NCBI RefSeq assembly: GCF_048773025.1 | Contig: NC_133562.1 | Location: forward strand, 25,339,001-25,403,000 | From: Camelus bactrianus | Lineage: Eukaryota > Chordata > Mammalia > Artiodactyla > Camelidae | Direction of reading: 5' to 3' | Length of the DNA stretch: 64,000 bases | Part shown: positions 11,861 to 24,814 of the stretch, in pieces | How positions within the stretch are numbered: the stretch's first letter is position 1 | How the letters are laid out: each line of letters starts with the position of its first letter | Notes under the pieces: model-generated | The model's input: the letters and a program-made list of their open reading frames with translations, nothing else | What the model was told of the DNA's origin: nothing | Database searches by the model: none | Made by a program: the position numbers and the translations under genes

Positions 11861-13550
11861 CTTCCTCTTTGGCGGAGGTCGTTTGTTGGGACCCACAGCT
11901 GAGCTTTCTGGGCACAGAGGCCGGATGCGGGTTGAATGTCAAACAACCAGCAGACTTCCTGGCATTTCTGAGCATCGGGATGGAGGGGAAAAAGGAGGGG
12001 AGGGGGGAGGGGGAGGGCCCACCTGCCCTTTCAGAGCATCCAGGGTCGCAGGTTCCAGATGTCCTGAGACAGTGGCCTTTTCCACGCTAAGGACGGGCCA
12101 CCATGGATTTGCAAGTTTTGTATCAGGCACCACCAAGTCCCCGAAAGGTTGAAACAAGCAGCCTTCCCACGGGTCTCAGAGCTGCGAGTCTGCGATCAGG
12201 GTGTCGGCAGGGCTGGTTTCTCCCCAGGCTTCCTCCCGAGGCTTGCGGAGGGCTGCCCTCTCTGTATGCATCTCTGCTGTCGCCCTTCTTATAAGGGTGC
12301 CAGCCCCACCCGTGCGATCTCACGTAACCTTAATCACCTCCTTAGAGGCCCTGTATCCAAGTACAGTCCCACTGGGGGCTCGGATTTCTCCCTATGAATT
12401 TAGGGGGCATCCAGCAGTGGGGTGCCTGCTGACCTGAGAAAAGCCCAGTGTCCTTGCAGTGGGAGGGAGGGGCTTCCGAGTGGAAGGAAGCTGGAGAGGT
12501 GGGACAGCCCAGAGCCCACCTGCAGAGCATGGGGACTCCCCAGGGCGTGGTACCCAATGGCTGGTAACCATCAGCCGGGGGCCCCAGGGTCTCTCTGGGG
12601 CCAGAGCACCGTGTGCACCTGCCAGGCAACGGCCAGAGGCAGCCTGTGCTGTGTCTTCACGTGGCTGCAGGAACCACCTCCTCACCATTGTCAACTGGAG
12701 CAGGGACCGTGGTTCCCCAGCAGCTTTTCAAGGACTTTGCCCAATGTCCTGAGGCCTTGTGGGAAACCAGGCCTCTCCTCCCTTCCTTTTTTGTAAACAA
12801 AGAAATTGCCAGCATGGAAACTGCATCTCCCTTGTTCTTCCTTCAAAGGGCGATGATAACCTGGGTCATCCATCATTTTTATTTCTGAAGGATGGACGTG
12901 CCTGCTCCACTGGCCCTGGAACTTTCCTCCCCCTCAGCCGTTGGCTCTGGCCTCTCCCGATGTTTATTTCAACCTCACGATTAAAGAAAAATGTTAAGTG
13001 TGCAACAGCTCTTTTCCAAATGCTGGAAAGATCTGGAACCAGGCAGTCCCTTGGGAGAAGCTTCAAAAAGGGGAAAAAAAAAACCCACGTTTACAAATAA
13101 CACACTTGGAAATAACAGATCATCTCGGTTTGGGACACATGCAACTTTCCTAGACTTTTTTTTTTTTTTTTAACGAGGATCTTCTGAAAATCAACAGAAA
13201 GAGGTCAACCGTAATAACAATTTCAGAATAACCATTAGAAACCAAACAAAGAAAAACATCTGGAGATGATAAATAGGAAGCTGTGACAATCTGTATAAGG
13301 GTCATTTCCTAAAAGTGACTGAGCAGGTACAGAAGTGCAACCGCAGAGCTCTCCCGTGTCCTCACAGGTGCCCAATTAACAGAATTTTAGTGCAGGATTT
13401 TAGAGGGAGATTTGTTGCCTGTTATGGCTGCATCGTTTCATTAAACTGCGACAGCCCAGGAAGACCGGGTGTTCTAGCCTTGCTGATAGGGAAGTGCAGG
13501 AATTCCCCCGAATTGCAGGGGTGGTGGGTCTGAGACGGGAAGGGGGCAGG
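11861..13550. other. Intergenic, nothing recognised
   Basis: This stretch holds a purine-rich AGGGGAGGGGGGAGGG patch near 12000, an A-run near 13075 and a T-run near 13158. No gene or identifiable element was found. Confidence 0.55.
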
Positions 13551-13554
13551 GCAC

Positions 13555-14090
13555 AGCTATTCAAGGACCGCTACTGCAATTAACGTCAAACTGATGGAAG
13601 ATTCAACCCCCAGGAGGCATTGGGGCTCAAGGTGGTGGGAGATTTGCCCTCTAGGAGACCTTGAGCTTCATTATACGCCCACTGTAATATATCAGCATGG
13701 TGAATAACACGCCCACAGGCACCATGGAGGACCCGAGGCTATCCACAGAAGGTCAAAGTGTGGGAAAAGGCCGACTTCCTGGGAATCCCAGCCCCTGCCC
13801 CAAGCTAGTTACACTGGTCCTTCTACTTCTTTGCATATGAAGCCACCAAGCCCATAAAAATGGGCAACACTGCCCCTCACGGCCTCTGTCTCTGTTTGGA
13901 GACGGCCGGCACTCTGTCTATGGAGTGTGCACCTACTTTTACTCTAACCTGAGCCCCCAACCCCCACACCTCATGGCCTTTCTCTTGCCTTTCGATGTAT
14001 CTCTCTGAATAAATCTACCTTTACTCAATGGTGGCTCACTCCTGAGTTCTTTCCTGCACGAAGCCAAGGACCCACACTTGGCGGGGCATG
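13555..14090 (+). mobile_element. Solo LTR fossil, ERV1-like
   Basis: The sequence has the build of a gammaretrovirus-type LTR: a CCATAAAAATGGGC promoter-like patch at 13852, an AATAAA signal at 14009, and an R/U5-like CTCACTCCTGAGTTCTTTCC toward the end. No internal viral sequence flanks it, so it is a broken, probably solo, relic of moderate age. Ends are approximate. Confidence 0.55.
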
Positions 14091-15505
14091 TCCCAGGGGC
14101 TCCACCGAGACCAGGGACATGGCCCCCCTCACACCCCACGTCTGTTTTTCCTGCATCAGGTCCACAGCTCTTTGGAATCCGTCTCTCTTGGCTGCCAAGC
14201 AGGTGTCTCCCAGCTGTGCTGCTCTGGCGGGCCAGGCCCTACCAAGCAGGTCACATGCTGAGGGGGTACCTTTGGGCTCTGTGACTCATGAAAGGGGGCA
14301 CTTGGGGGCTGGTGACGCTCCTCCCTGGGGACCTGGGAGGCGGGCTGTTGTGACGGGGAACATGTAAATGAGACACAGGCAAGGAGGCTGAGCCGTTTCC
14401 CACAGTCCACCACGCATCCCTCTGTCTCTTCTATCCCAGGGTATTAGCTTTTCCAGGGGAGAGGGCAAAGGAGCGGTAACTCAACCCTTCACCATCAAAG
14501 TGCCCACATGCACGTCCCCAGCCCAGCTGGGAAAGACTGCTCAGATGCCTTCAGTCTGACAAACCCAAGACAGACCCTGGTGGCCCTGTAACCAGAGCAC
14601 CCCTCCGGAATTGCTGTGGGCGGGACGGCCCTCACGTGGTCAGACACCAGCATCCCCGTGGCAGCTCACTCAGGTCTCCTCCAAGCGGCCACTCCCTTGG
14701 GGAAACCTGTGTCTCAAGAAATGGCTTCGTGCTGATGGCTGTCGTGGAACCAAAGGGTGTGAGGTGCCGGGGGCAGAGCAGAGGACGCCAGGGATAGCGT
14801 GTCCTTAGGGTGTCCCCAGGTCCGTCAGCAGATGGGGGAAGGAGGGGTGGTGGGGGCACGGGGCCCTGAGCGATTTTCATTTCAGCGCTCAAGGAATGTG
14901 ACCTCACAGGGTTGGGGATTTGGAGAAACACAATAACTGACGCCGGGGGGTTAGAAATAAGAAAGAAAGACGGACATCTTATCTTCTGTGTGCACAATTC
15001 TGACTCAGAAGCCTCAGCCTCATTGCGCCCCAGGGGACAATTTTTTGTGGGGAGAGAGCAGCCCTTGTAATCAAAGCCAATGGCATCAGAGCTGCAGCAA
15101 AAGCACAGGGCAGAGCACAGAAAGCTGTCTGCAACACGTCCCAGCGGGAGCTCTCCCGGGCTCCCCCCTCCGGCCTGCGGTTTTGCCCTCTTGCACCATC
15201 TGTCTCTCCGAGGCCTCTGCACCTCTCCCCAGCAACACTTACAGGCCGTTCGATCTTAGCAGCAGCCACTTTGCTTGGCCACAAATATACCTCGATGCTT
15301 TCAGAGTCCCATGAGAAAAGTGGCTGACCTGGGGGTTCCAGGGATGACTCACCCTGGGGTGTGGATAAGCACCGAGGACCAGTGAAATCACAGGGGTTGA
15401 GGAGAGCCACGGGGTGGGGGAGAAGAGGGAGGGACGGGAATGGAAGACAATGCCCACTGGTCCAGAAATACAAAACTTCTGAAAGTATGCATTAATAATG
15501 AACTT
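14091..15505. other. Intergenic, nothing recognised
   Basis: There is a GAAAGAAAGA patch at about 14960 and otherwise ordinary mixed sequence. The 196-codon minus-strand open frame ending at 14632 has no recognisable protein character. Confidence 0.55.
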
Positions 15506-15506
15506 A

Positions 15507-15652
15507 AAATTTTTTTTTTAACTTTGGTTTTTAAATTTTTTTGAGGGGGTTGTTTTTGAGGGAGAAGTAATTAAGTTTATTTCTTTATTTTAATAGAGGC
15601 AGGGGGGATTGACCCAGGACCTCATGCATGCTAGGCCTGTGCCCAACCCACC
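15507..15652 (-). mobile_element. Camelid tRNA-derived SINE (Vic-1-like)
   Basis: On the minus strand the right end starts the tRNA-like head. Its CAGGACCTCATGCATGCTAG segment (plus strand) is the complement of the family head, and the complement of GGGGGATTGACCC gives a B-box-like GGGTCAATCCC. The body continues through TAATTAAGTTTATTTCTTTA into a T-rich tract (A-rich tail of the element) near 15510-15540. This matches the camelid Vic-1 layout as I remember it and is the main clue to the host. Several differences from consensus suggest an older copy. Confidence 0.75.
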
Positions 15653-15904
15653 TCGAATTTCTGAAATGCCAGCATATCTCCTGGTCTCCTTAGAAAAGGC
15701 TGGAAGGGGTGACTTCCCAAACACCATGAACAGGAACGTCTCGGGATCGTCTGCTGGGGGTGACGCGTCCCTCACCCGCCCACGGAACCTGACGCCGGGC
15801 TTGGAGACTGCTGCGAATTTAGCCCTGTGCTCACAGAATTGCCATCAGACAGAGTCCGCAGAGCGTGTCCTCCGTGACCTTGCCTTTGGCAGTTGTTCTG
15901 GGCA

Positions 15905-16265
15905 GAGTCTTGTCCACCCCTCCTCCAAGTTCATACGTCCAAGTCGTAACCTCCTGGACCTCAGCATGTGACTGTATTTGGAGGCAGGATCCTTAAAGAG
16001 GTAACTAAGGGGAAGTGGACCCTGAATCCCACGGGACTGGTGTCCTTGTAAGCACAGGAGCTCAGGATAGAAGGAGACCCTGTGAGGACGCGGGGAGGAG
16101 TCGGCATCTGCAGCCAAGGAGAGAGGCCGTGGGAGACACCGGCCCTGCCATGCCAGCACCTCTCGGACTGCAGCCTCCCAGGCACTAAGGCACACAGCCC
16201 TCTGTGGCGTTTCTTACAGCAGCCCAGCAAACTCACACAGCAACATAAGGTTGTTAAGAGCCCTT
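15905..16265 (+). mobile_element. MaLR/ERVL-type LTR fossil
   Basis: The order of phrases is that of the old mammalian MaLR-like LTRs: CTCAGCATGTGACTGTATTT, a GACTGGTGTCCTTGTAAGCA block, CAAGGAGAGAGGCC, and a CAGCCCAGCAAACT end. It is broken and old, and no internal sequence is present. Exact subfamily is uncertain. Confidence 0.5.
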
Positions 16266-19028
16266 GGCGAGAGGTCTGCTTTTGAAAGCGAGTGCCCCTA
16301 AAACCCAGTCCCTCTGCCGAGTCTATGATTAAGCCCTCTGCCCAAACCTCACACCCTTTCTTTCCCTGAACCCATTCCCCAAAAGACTGAGGGGTATCAA
16401 AGAAAAGGGCGTGGAAACTACATACAGGGCCCTGGGACCCTGCCCTTTGATGTGAGAGGCTTCTGCTTCAGTTTTCCAGGCCCCCCCGAGTCTCAAAAGG
16501 CTGCTCAGCAGTGAATGACTAGGAAGCGAGAAGATGCAGAAACAAGGACTATTTGTTGGGAAGGAAACTGGTAACAATCCAGACTATAAACTGGCCACAC
16601 AGCCGAGTCACCAAACTCCCAGTTCCCTGAAGATACAGATAAAGGTCTGGCCCACAGCCCCAAGGTGTTTTTGCAGGAAACAGACCCCCGACCAGAGGAA
16701 AACTGCTGGCAACAGGCACGTGCAGCCCGGACCACCTGAGGCCAGAAGGCTGGCTGGTGATGCTTGAGACTGGACCTCGGTGCCAACCTGAGAACTGCGC
16801 CCAAGATGATCACGCCCCCTCGGGCCCTCCTAACCCCTTCCCTGAACCCCGTCGGGAAGTCGGGGTGCCCCTCCCCGCTGGGCGTCTGCGGCACACGCTG
16901 CCTTTTCCTGCACCACAACCCGGGTCAGGAGACAGGCTTCCCTGCGCGCAGGCATGGTGATGCTTGGATGGGGCTGGGGGTGATGAGAGGTCACGGGGAA
17001 TCAAGGGGATTCCTCGCCTCGTGGCTGTTTATACAGGTTGGAAGAGGAGGGAGGGGACCTATTCCTGGAGCTTGGCCCCACCTGCTCTCTCTCTCTTTCA
17101 CCAAATAGGATATTCTTGGTACGTCTTTTGTACCCTCAGCTCCTCGTGAGGGGCCCAGTCTAGGTCCTGACCAGGCGTCTTGACGGTTCCAGGAAGTGGC
17201 CTCGATGTCGGTCCAGGGGCCTCTGTGTCTGGTGCTCACAGGCTCAGCAAGCTCTTCAGGGCTGGGGAGGGCCTCGGGTCAATCACGTCTGCACGAGTCC
17301 TGGGGTCATCGTGGCCACAGCCTCACTCGCCCAGTTGCCCGCCCAGGACTGGATGAGAGGACACATCTCGCGGTGAGGCCGCCCCCAGGAACCTCCTGCA
17401 GGCTCCCCGCCTCCCCTGTGGGGCCTGCCACGCCCTGCCCCCCACCCCGGGCCATGAACATGGATGGATGGGAGTTCAGGTCTCAGCTCCTTCCTCGGGG
17501 ACTCAGACCAGAGGACACCCGTGTCAGCAAGAATGCAATCTTGCTGGTTCAGGATCCCCTCTGCGTGGCCAAGATCTGGAACGTTCTGGAAAAAAGATGC
17601 CCATGCTGAGGGCTCTGGAAGGGCCAACACGAGAGGGGCCGAGTGGGGCAGGTAACTTGCAGGAGACGGTGGGGCAGGCAGGACTTTCAAGCAGGGACCT
17701 CGGATCCAAAGGGCTCAGGGTTTCTGGGCAGGCACGTTATCCAGGCAAGTGCTGTGGAGGTGCTGGTGCAGGAACAGCCGAGTTTGGCATCCTCCCGGAA
17801 CCCCCCTGAGAAACGCTGCCTCAGCCAGGCCACCTCCATCGTGGTCTCTTAGCCGGCGGGTTTCAAAGCTACGCTTTGCCTATTCCCAGGGGATGTAAAT
17901 CTGTGACTTTAGAAGAGCACAAAGTATAAAAGACAGAGCAAATTTAAGGTGAAAAAACATAGAAAACACAAAGGCACCTCCTGCCACCGCTCGCACCCTG
18001 CCGAGGGTCCGAGTGGAGACCCAGCTGCACGGGAAAGAGGCGGACGGCTGGCCTGTGAGAATAAAGGGAAGAAATAAATGCTAAGAGAGGAACGAAAGCA
18101 TTGTTGAAGTGAGAAGGCTTTAAAAATTGAGTCCCTGAAAAGAAGACTAAAACACACGATAAAAAGGAAGAAGTGTTTGAACAACAAATTAAAATAAGAA
18201 TCAGCTATGCAAACAGGTCCACAGAAGAAGGAAATAGCGAAACAGAAAATGGGCCCAGGAAGACATCATGAAGGGGAACATCGACCAGGAGGCTGCGGAG
18301 AAGGGAAGACCCCCATGGGGGCTTGAAAAGGAGCTAAATGGGCAGAAAACAAGTATGAACAGAGGCGGGTGAACACGGACAGACCACGGGTCTGCGACTC
18401 TCTTCTTTCACAGTCAAAGAAAAACGGGGCAAAGAGGAAACCCAGCAGACTTGAAGGTTGGGACGGTGGGTGGTGGGAAGGCAGAAGGAGAGCCCTGAAA
18501 ACCAGCATGAGCAGAGGCGTGGGATCTCCAGGACAAGGCAGGGTCACGAGGGCGTCAGCGTTTTGCAAACAGAGTAAATATATCCTCCAAGATCAGGAAA
18601 CAAAAACAAACAAATTGGAAGGAAAAAAACCCCCCAGAGTTGAAAGCCAGCAAGTGTGGGTGGTGGGGCTGTCCTGGGCTTGTCCCTGAGCGGGGACGGC
18701 AGGGCGTGGGGCTCGGAGCAGGGCTGGACCTGCTGAACGAGGCTTGCCCGGGGCTCTCCTGGCCCCTGACACTCGGTGAGTGCCGGTGCTTGTCGGGGAG
18801 GGACATCTAGAGCAGAGGAACACTTTCCACCGTGTTGCTCTGTCCTCCGAGTCTGGGAGCAGTGACGGTGACGTCTCCGCATCAGCCTGCCCAGGCCGGC
18901 GGGCTCAGTTACTGGCTCAGGCTCCCGTCTAGGTGTTGCTGGAAAGGGCTTTCTCCACGTGATAGACATCGCCAATCAACTGAAGTTGACATAAAACAAA
19001 TGACCCTTCGTAATGCGGGGGGCGGGGA
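16266..19028. other. Intergenic, nothing recognised
   Basis: The stretch is mixed in composition. An A-rich region at 17890-18620 could be a decayed LINE, but I could not place it in a family. No gene is seen. Confidence 0.5.
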
Positions 19029-19029
19029 G

Positions 19030-19850
19030 TGCTTCATCCATTCAGTTTGACAGGCAACAAGGAGAGGTGCACCCAGTGAAACTGAGGCAGCAGAGGGCGC
19101 CCCCAGAACAGGCTGAAGAGGACACGGGAGGAAACCCACAAGCTTTCCTGGGCAGCCACCGTCCCCCTCTGCCGCCCTCACTGTGGCTGCCCCGCCCCCG
19201 CTCCTTTCACCGCCCACTGAATGCAGCCGCACCCGCCTCCAGGGAGACAGCCAACAAGGAGATGTGCACCCAGTGAACCTCCAGTAGCAGATGGCGCCCT
19301 CAGGGAAGGCTGAGGGGAACAGGGCAAGAAATCCAAAGGCTTTCCTCGGCAGCCACCGCACCCCGCTTCCCCCCTCTATAGAGCCGCCCAGCCCCTGCCC
19401 CTTCCACTGCCTCCAGGGCGCACCGACTCCGCCTCTCAGGAGGAAGCCAACAATGAGATGTGCACCCAGGGATTCTGGTGTACCACAGGGTGTCCCCAGA
19501 GTAGGCTGAGGGAGACACGGGAGGAAATCCACTTGCTTGCCTGCGCAGACACCCCGCCCCCCACGGTACCGCCCTCTCTACAGCCGCCCCACCCACTCAC
19601 TCGTCCCCGCCCCCTGGGGATACCTCGCTAGCATCCCGGTAGCCGGCCTACACCGGGAAGTGCACCCAGTGAACCTGGGGTAGCATAGGGCGCCCGCAGA
19701 GCAGGCTGAGGGTGACACTGGAGGAAATCCAAAGCTTAACTGCGCCGCCCCCGCCCCGCTACCGCACTCTCTGTAGCCGCCCAGCCCCCGTGCCATACAC
19801 GGACCCTTGAGCACACCGAGCCCTCTTCCAGGGAGCCAGCCAACAAGGAG
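19030..19850 (+). repeat. 195 bp satellite, irregular leading monomers
   Basis: About four monomers of 190-200 bp. Each has the order: (G)AGCCAGCCAACAAGGAGAT, GTGCACCCAGTGAACCT, a GCAGAGGGCGCC-type core, CAGGCTGAGG, GGGAGGAAATCC, a CTTTCCTGGGCAGCC block, then GC-rich CCGCCCC sequence. They do not follow the five-type order that starts after 19850. Confidence 0.9.
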
Positions 19851-22800
19851 ATATTCACCAAATGAACCTGGGGTAGCAGTGGGAGCCCCAAAGTAGGCTG
19901 AGTTGGACAAGGGAAGAAATCATCAGGGTTGCCTGGCCAGCCCCCATCCTTCGGTGCTGCCCTGTCTGCAAGCGCCACGCCCCCTCCCCAGACCCCGCCC
20001 CCTGGCAATACCGCGCCGGAATCCTGGGAGCCTGCTACACGGGGAAGTGTAGCATGTGAACCTGCAGAAGCAGGGGGCACCCGCAGATCAGGCTGAGGGG
20101 GACAAGTCTGGAAACACCCAGGCTTCCGTGCACAGCCCCCATCCATCCCTGCTGCCCTGTCTTCTACCGCCCCGACCCCTTCCCTGACCCCGCCATTGGA
20201 CATACTGCACCAGCATCCCGGGAACCAGCCAACACGGGGAAGTTCACCCAGTGAATCTGGGGTAGCAGAGGGCACCTCCAGAGCAGGCTGAGGGAGAAAC
20301 GGCAGGAATCCGAATCTTACTTGCGCTGACCCCGCCCCTCGCTGCCGCACTCTCTGCAGCCGCCCCTCCCCAGCCCCATAGAGGGACACCTGAGTGCACC
20401 GCGCCTGCCTCCAGGGAGCCAGCCAACAACGAGATGTGCACTCAGTGCACCTCAGGCAGCAGAGGGCGCCCTCAGAGCAGGCTGAAGGGGACACGGGAGG
20501 AAACCCAAAAGCTTTCCTGGGCAGCCTTCGCCCCCAGCTGGCGCCCTCTCTGTAACAGCCCCGTCCAAAGCATTTCACCGCCCTCTGAGCGCAGCCAACC
20601 CTCCTGCCGGGAGTCAGCCAACAAGGAGATATTCAGAAAATGAACCTGGGGTAGCACTGGGCGCCCCAGAGCAGGCTGAGTTGGACATTGAAAGAAATCA
20701 TCACGGTTGCCTGGGAAGCCCCCATCCTTCGGAGCTGCCCTGTCTGCATCCGCCCTGCCCCCTCCCGCGAACCCGCCCCCTGGGCGAACCGCGCTGGCAT
20801 CCAGATAGCCAGCCAATACGGGGAATTGTATCCAGTGATCCTGGGGCAGCAGTGGGCGCCCCCACAGCAGGCTGAGGGGAACAGCGTAACAAATATACAG
20901 GCTTCCGTTTGCATACCCCATCATTCGCTGATGCCATGTGTGCAAGCGCCACGCCCCCTCCCTGGACCCCGCCCCCTGGCAATACCGCGCCGGAATCCCG
21001 GGAGCCGGATACACGGGGAAGTGTAGCATGTGAACCTGCAGAAGCAGGGGGCACCCGCAGATCAGGCTGAGGGGGACAAGTCTGGAAATACCCAGGCTTC
21101 TGTGGGCAGCCCCCACCCATCCCTGCTGCCCTGTCTTCTGCCGCCCCGCCCCCTTCCGCGACCCCGCCCATTGGCCATACTGCGCCGGCATCCCGGGAGC
21201 CAGCCAACACGAGGAAGTTCACCCAGTGAATCTGTGGTAGCAGAGGTCACCACTAGAGCAGGTTGAGGGAGACACGGAAGAAATCCGAATCTTACCTGCG
21301 CTGACCCCGCCCCTCGCTGCCGCACTCTCTGCAGCCACCCCTCCCCCGCCCCATAGACGGACACCTGAGTGCACCGCACCTTCCTCCAGGGAGCCAGCGA
21401 ATAAGGATATGTGCAGAGAACCTCAGGCAGCAGAGGGCGCCCTCAGAGCAGGCTGAAGGGGACACGGGAGGAAACCCAAAGACTTTCCTGGGCAGCCTTC
21501 GCCCCCAGCTGGCGCCCTCTCAGTAACAGCCCTGTCCAAAGCATTTCACCGCCCCCTGAGCGCAGCCGACCCTCCTGCCGGGAGCCAGCCAACAAGGAAA
21601 TGTTCACAAAACGAACCTGTGGTAGCACTGGGCGCCCTAGAGCAGGCTGAGTAGGACAAGTGAAGAAACCATCAGGGTTGCCTGGGAAGCCCCTATCCTT
21701 CTGTGCTACCCTGTCTGCATCCGCCCTGCCCCCTCCCAAGAACCCGCCCCCTGGGCAAACCGTGCCAGCATGCTGGTAGCCAGCCAATACCGGGAAGTGT
21801 ACACAGTGAACCTGGGGTAGCAGTGGGAGCCCCTACAGTATGCTGAGGGGGACAGTGGAAGAAATATACAGGCTTCCGTTGGCATCCCCCATGCTTCGCT
21901 GATGCCATGTCTGCAAGCGCCACGCCCCCTCACCGGACCCCGCCCCCTGGCAATACCGCGCCGGAATCCTGGGAGCCAGATACACGGGGAAGTGTAGCAC
22001 GTGAACCTGCGGTAGCATGGGGCACCCGTATAGCAGGCTGAGGGGGACACGTTTGGAAATACCCGGGTTTCCGTGGGCAGCCCCCATCCATCCCTGCTGC
22101 CATGTCTACTGCTGCCTTGCCCTCTTCCCCGACCCCGCCCATTGGCCATACTGCGCCAGCATCCCAGGAGCCAGCCAACACGGGGAACTTCACCCAGTGA
22201 ATCTGGGGTAGCAGAGCGCGCCTCCAGAGCAGGCTGAGGGAGACACGGCAGGAATCCGAATCTCACCTGCGCTGACCCCGCCCCTCGCTGCCGCACTCTC
22301 TGCAGCCGCCCCTCCCCAGCCCCATAGAGGGACACCTGAGTGCACCGCGCCTGCCTCCAGGGAGCCAGCTCACAAGGAGTTGTGCACCCAGTGAAGCTCA
22401 GGCAGCCGAGGGCGCCCTCAGAGCAGGCTGAAGGGGACACGGGAGAAAACCCAAAGGCTTTCCTGGGCAGCCTTCGCCCCCAGCTGTCGCCCTCTCTGTA
22501 ACAGCCCCGTCCAAAGAATTTCACCGCCCCCTCAGCGCAGCCGACCCTCCTGCCGGAATCCAGCCAACAAGAGATATTCACAAACTGAAGTTGGGATAGC
22601 ACTGGGTGCCCCATTGCAGACTGAGTTGCACAAGGGAAGAAACCATCAGGGTTGCCTGGGAAGCCCCCATCCTTCGGAGCTGCCCTGTCTGCTTCCGCCC
22701 TGCCCCATCCCGCGAACCCGTCCCCTTGGGCGAACCGCGCTTGTATCCTGGAAGCCAGCCAATACGGGGAATTGTACCCAGTGTACCTGGGGTAGCACTG

Positions 22801-24250
22801 GGCACCCCCACAGCAGGCTTAGGAGGATAGTGAAAGAAATATACAGGCTTCAGTATGCATCCCCCATCCTTCGCTAATGCCCTGTCTGCAACTTCCACGC
22901 CCTCTCCCCGGACCCCGCCCCCTGGCAATACCGCGCCGGAATCCCGGGTTCCGGCTACACGGGGAAGTGTACCACGTGAATCTGCGGTAGCAGAGGGCAC
23001 CCGCAGAGCAGGCTGAGGGGGACAAGTTTGGAAATACGCAGGCTTCCGTGGGCAGCCCCCATTCATCCCTGCTGCCCTGTCTTCTGCCGCCCCGCCCCCT
23101 TCCCCGACCCGGCCCATGGGCCATACTGCTCCAGCATCCCGGGATCCAGCCAACACGGGGAAGTTCACCCAGTGAATCTGGCGTAGCAGAGGGCGCCTCC
23201 AGAGCAGGCTGACGGAGACACAGGGGGAATCCGAATCTTACTTGCGCTGAACCTGCCCATCGCTGCCGCCCTCTCTGCAGCCGCCCCTCCCCCACCCCAT
23301 AGACGGACACAAGAGCGCACCCCGCCTGCCTCCAGGGAGCCAGCCAAATAGGAGATGTGCACCCAGTGAACCTTAGGTAGCAGAGAGTGCCCTCAGAGCA
23401 GGCTGAAGGGGACACGGGAGGAAACCCAAAGGCTTTCCTGGTTAGTCTTCGCCCCCAGCTGGGGCCGTCTCTGTAACAGCCCCGTCCAAAGCATGTCACC
23501 GCCCTCTGAGCGCAGCCGACCCTCCTGCCCGGAGCCAGCTAACAAGGAGATATTCACCAAATGAACCTGGGGTAGCACTGGACGTCCCAGAGCAGGCTGA
23601 GTTGGTCAAGGGAAGAAACCATCAGGGTTGCCTAGGAAGCCCCCATGCTTCGGTGCTGCCCTGTCTGCATCCGCCCTGCCCCCTCCCGCGTACCCGCCCC
23701 CTGGGCGAATCACGCTAGCATCCTGGTTACAGGTCATTATGGGGAATTGTACCCAGTGAATCGGGGGTAGCAGAGGGCGCCCGCAAAGCAGGCTGAGGGG
23801 GACAGTGGAAGAAATATACAGGCTTCCGATTGCATCCCCCATCCTTCGCTGATGCCCTGTCTGCAACCGCCCCGCGCCCTCCCCGGACCCCGCCCCCTGG
23901 CAATAAGGCGCCGTAATCCCAGGAGCCGGCTACACGGGGAAGTGTAGCACGTGAACCTGCGGTAGCAGAGGGCACCCGGAGAGCAGGCTGAGGGGGACAA
24001 ATTTGTAAATACGCAGGATTCCGTGGGCAGCCCCCATCCATCCCTGCTGCCATGTCTACTGCCGCCTTGCCCCCTTCCCCGACCCCGCCCATTGGCCATA
24101 CTGCACCAGCATCCCGGGAGCCAGCCAACACGGGGAACTTCACCCAGTGAATCTGGTGTAGCAGAGGGCGCCTCCAGAGCAGGCTGAGGGAGACACGGCA
24201 GGAATCCGAATCTTACCTGCGCTGACCCCGCCCCTCGCTGCCGCACTCTC
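19850..24250 (+). repeat. 195 bp satellite core: five-monomer higher-order repeat (~975 bp)
   Basis: Monomer types recur in fixed order. Type B (GGAAGTGTAGCA) is at about 20043, 21018, 21988, 22960 and 23940. Type C (GGAAGTTCACCCAGTGAATC) is at 20238, 21212, 22183, 23160 and 24135. Type D (GAGATGTGCAC-type, CAGGCAGCAGAGGGCGCC) is at 20432, 21408, 22380 and 23355. Type E (GATATTCA) is at 19850, 20630, 21600, 22570 and 23550. Type A (GGAATTGTA-type) is at 20820, 21793, 22765 and 23740. Like types are about 970-980 bp apart. The first E is followed directly by B, so one A monomer is missing there. Since 195 is three times 65, spurious frames stay open across monomers. Confidence 0.93.
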
Positions 24251-24812
24251 TGCAGCCTCCCCGCCCTCGCTAGCGCCACCGCCCTTCAGGGCACAGCGCC
24301 CGCCTAGAGGGAGCCAGCCAGCACTTGGATGTGCAGCCAGTGAACCTGGGGTATCAGACGCAGACCCCAGGTCAGGCCAAGGGTGACATGGGAGCAAAGA
24401 TTCAGGTTTAGTGGTTAGCCCCGCCTTTCCACTGCAGCCCCTGATGGAACCTCGGCAGCCTCCCATGACTTGGCTGACAAGGAGACTTCAATCCCGCAAA
24501 CCCGGGGTTGCAGAGGCCGTCCCAAGGGCAGGAGAGGGGGAGATCGGAGGAAAATTGCCAACTCGCCAGTGCAGCCCCCTTAGCTGCAGTGCCTCCGCAC
24601 CCTCCACCGCTATCCTCTTTGACTGAGAGCACCACGCCCGCTCCCAAGAGCAGGCTGATTAAAGGGTTTGAGTCTGGCGAACGTGGGTGAGCGGAGGTCG
24701 CCCCCAGGCCAGTCCGTTGAGGACATGGGAGAAAAACCTCTGGCTCTCAAGGGGCACCCCAGTCCCCTCACGCTGTCCCTGACACCGTCCCCTGGCGGCA
24801 CTCCGCCTCTAT
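24250..24812 (+). repeat. 195 bp satellite, diverged terminal monomers
   Basis: The repeat decays here through about three monomers. The first (24253-24460) has GGGAGCCAGCCAGCACTTGG and a GGTATCAGACGCAGACCCC core in place of the CTCF-like core. It recurs at 27450-27655. The next two keep only the CAGGCTGA-type and GGGAGAAAA-type phrases. Array edges commonly show such divergence. Confidence 0.8.
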
Positions 24813-24814
24813 TG

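Noticed and set aside
20472-22614. Minus-strand open frames of 196-302 codons across the 195 bp satellite
   Set aside because: The monomer length is a multiple of three and the sequence is GC-rich, so any stop-free frame runs on from monomer to monomer. There is no conserved domain, and residues change freely between monomers.
19030-24812. CRISPR-like array
   Set aside because: Whole monomers repeat with no unique spacers, and the host is a mammal.
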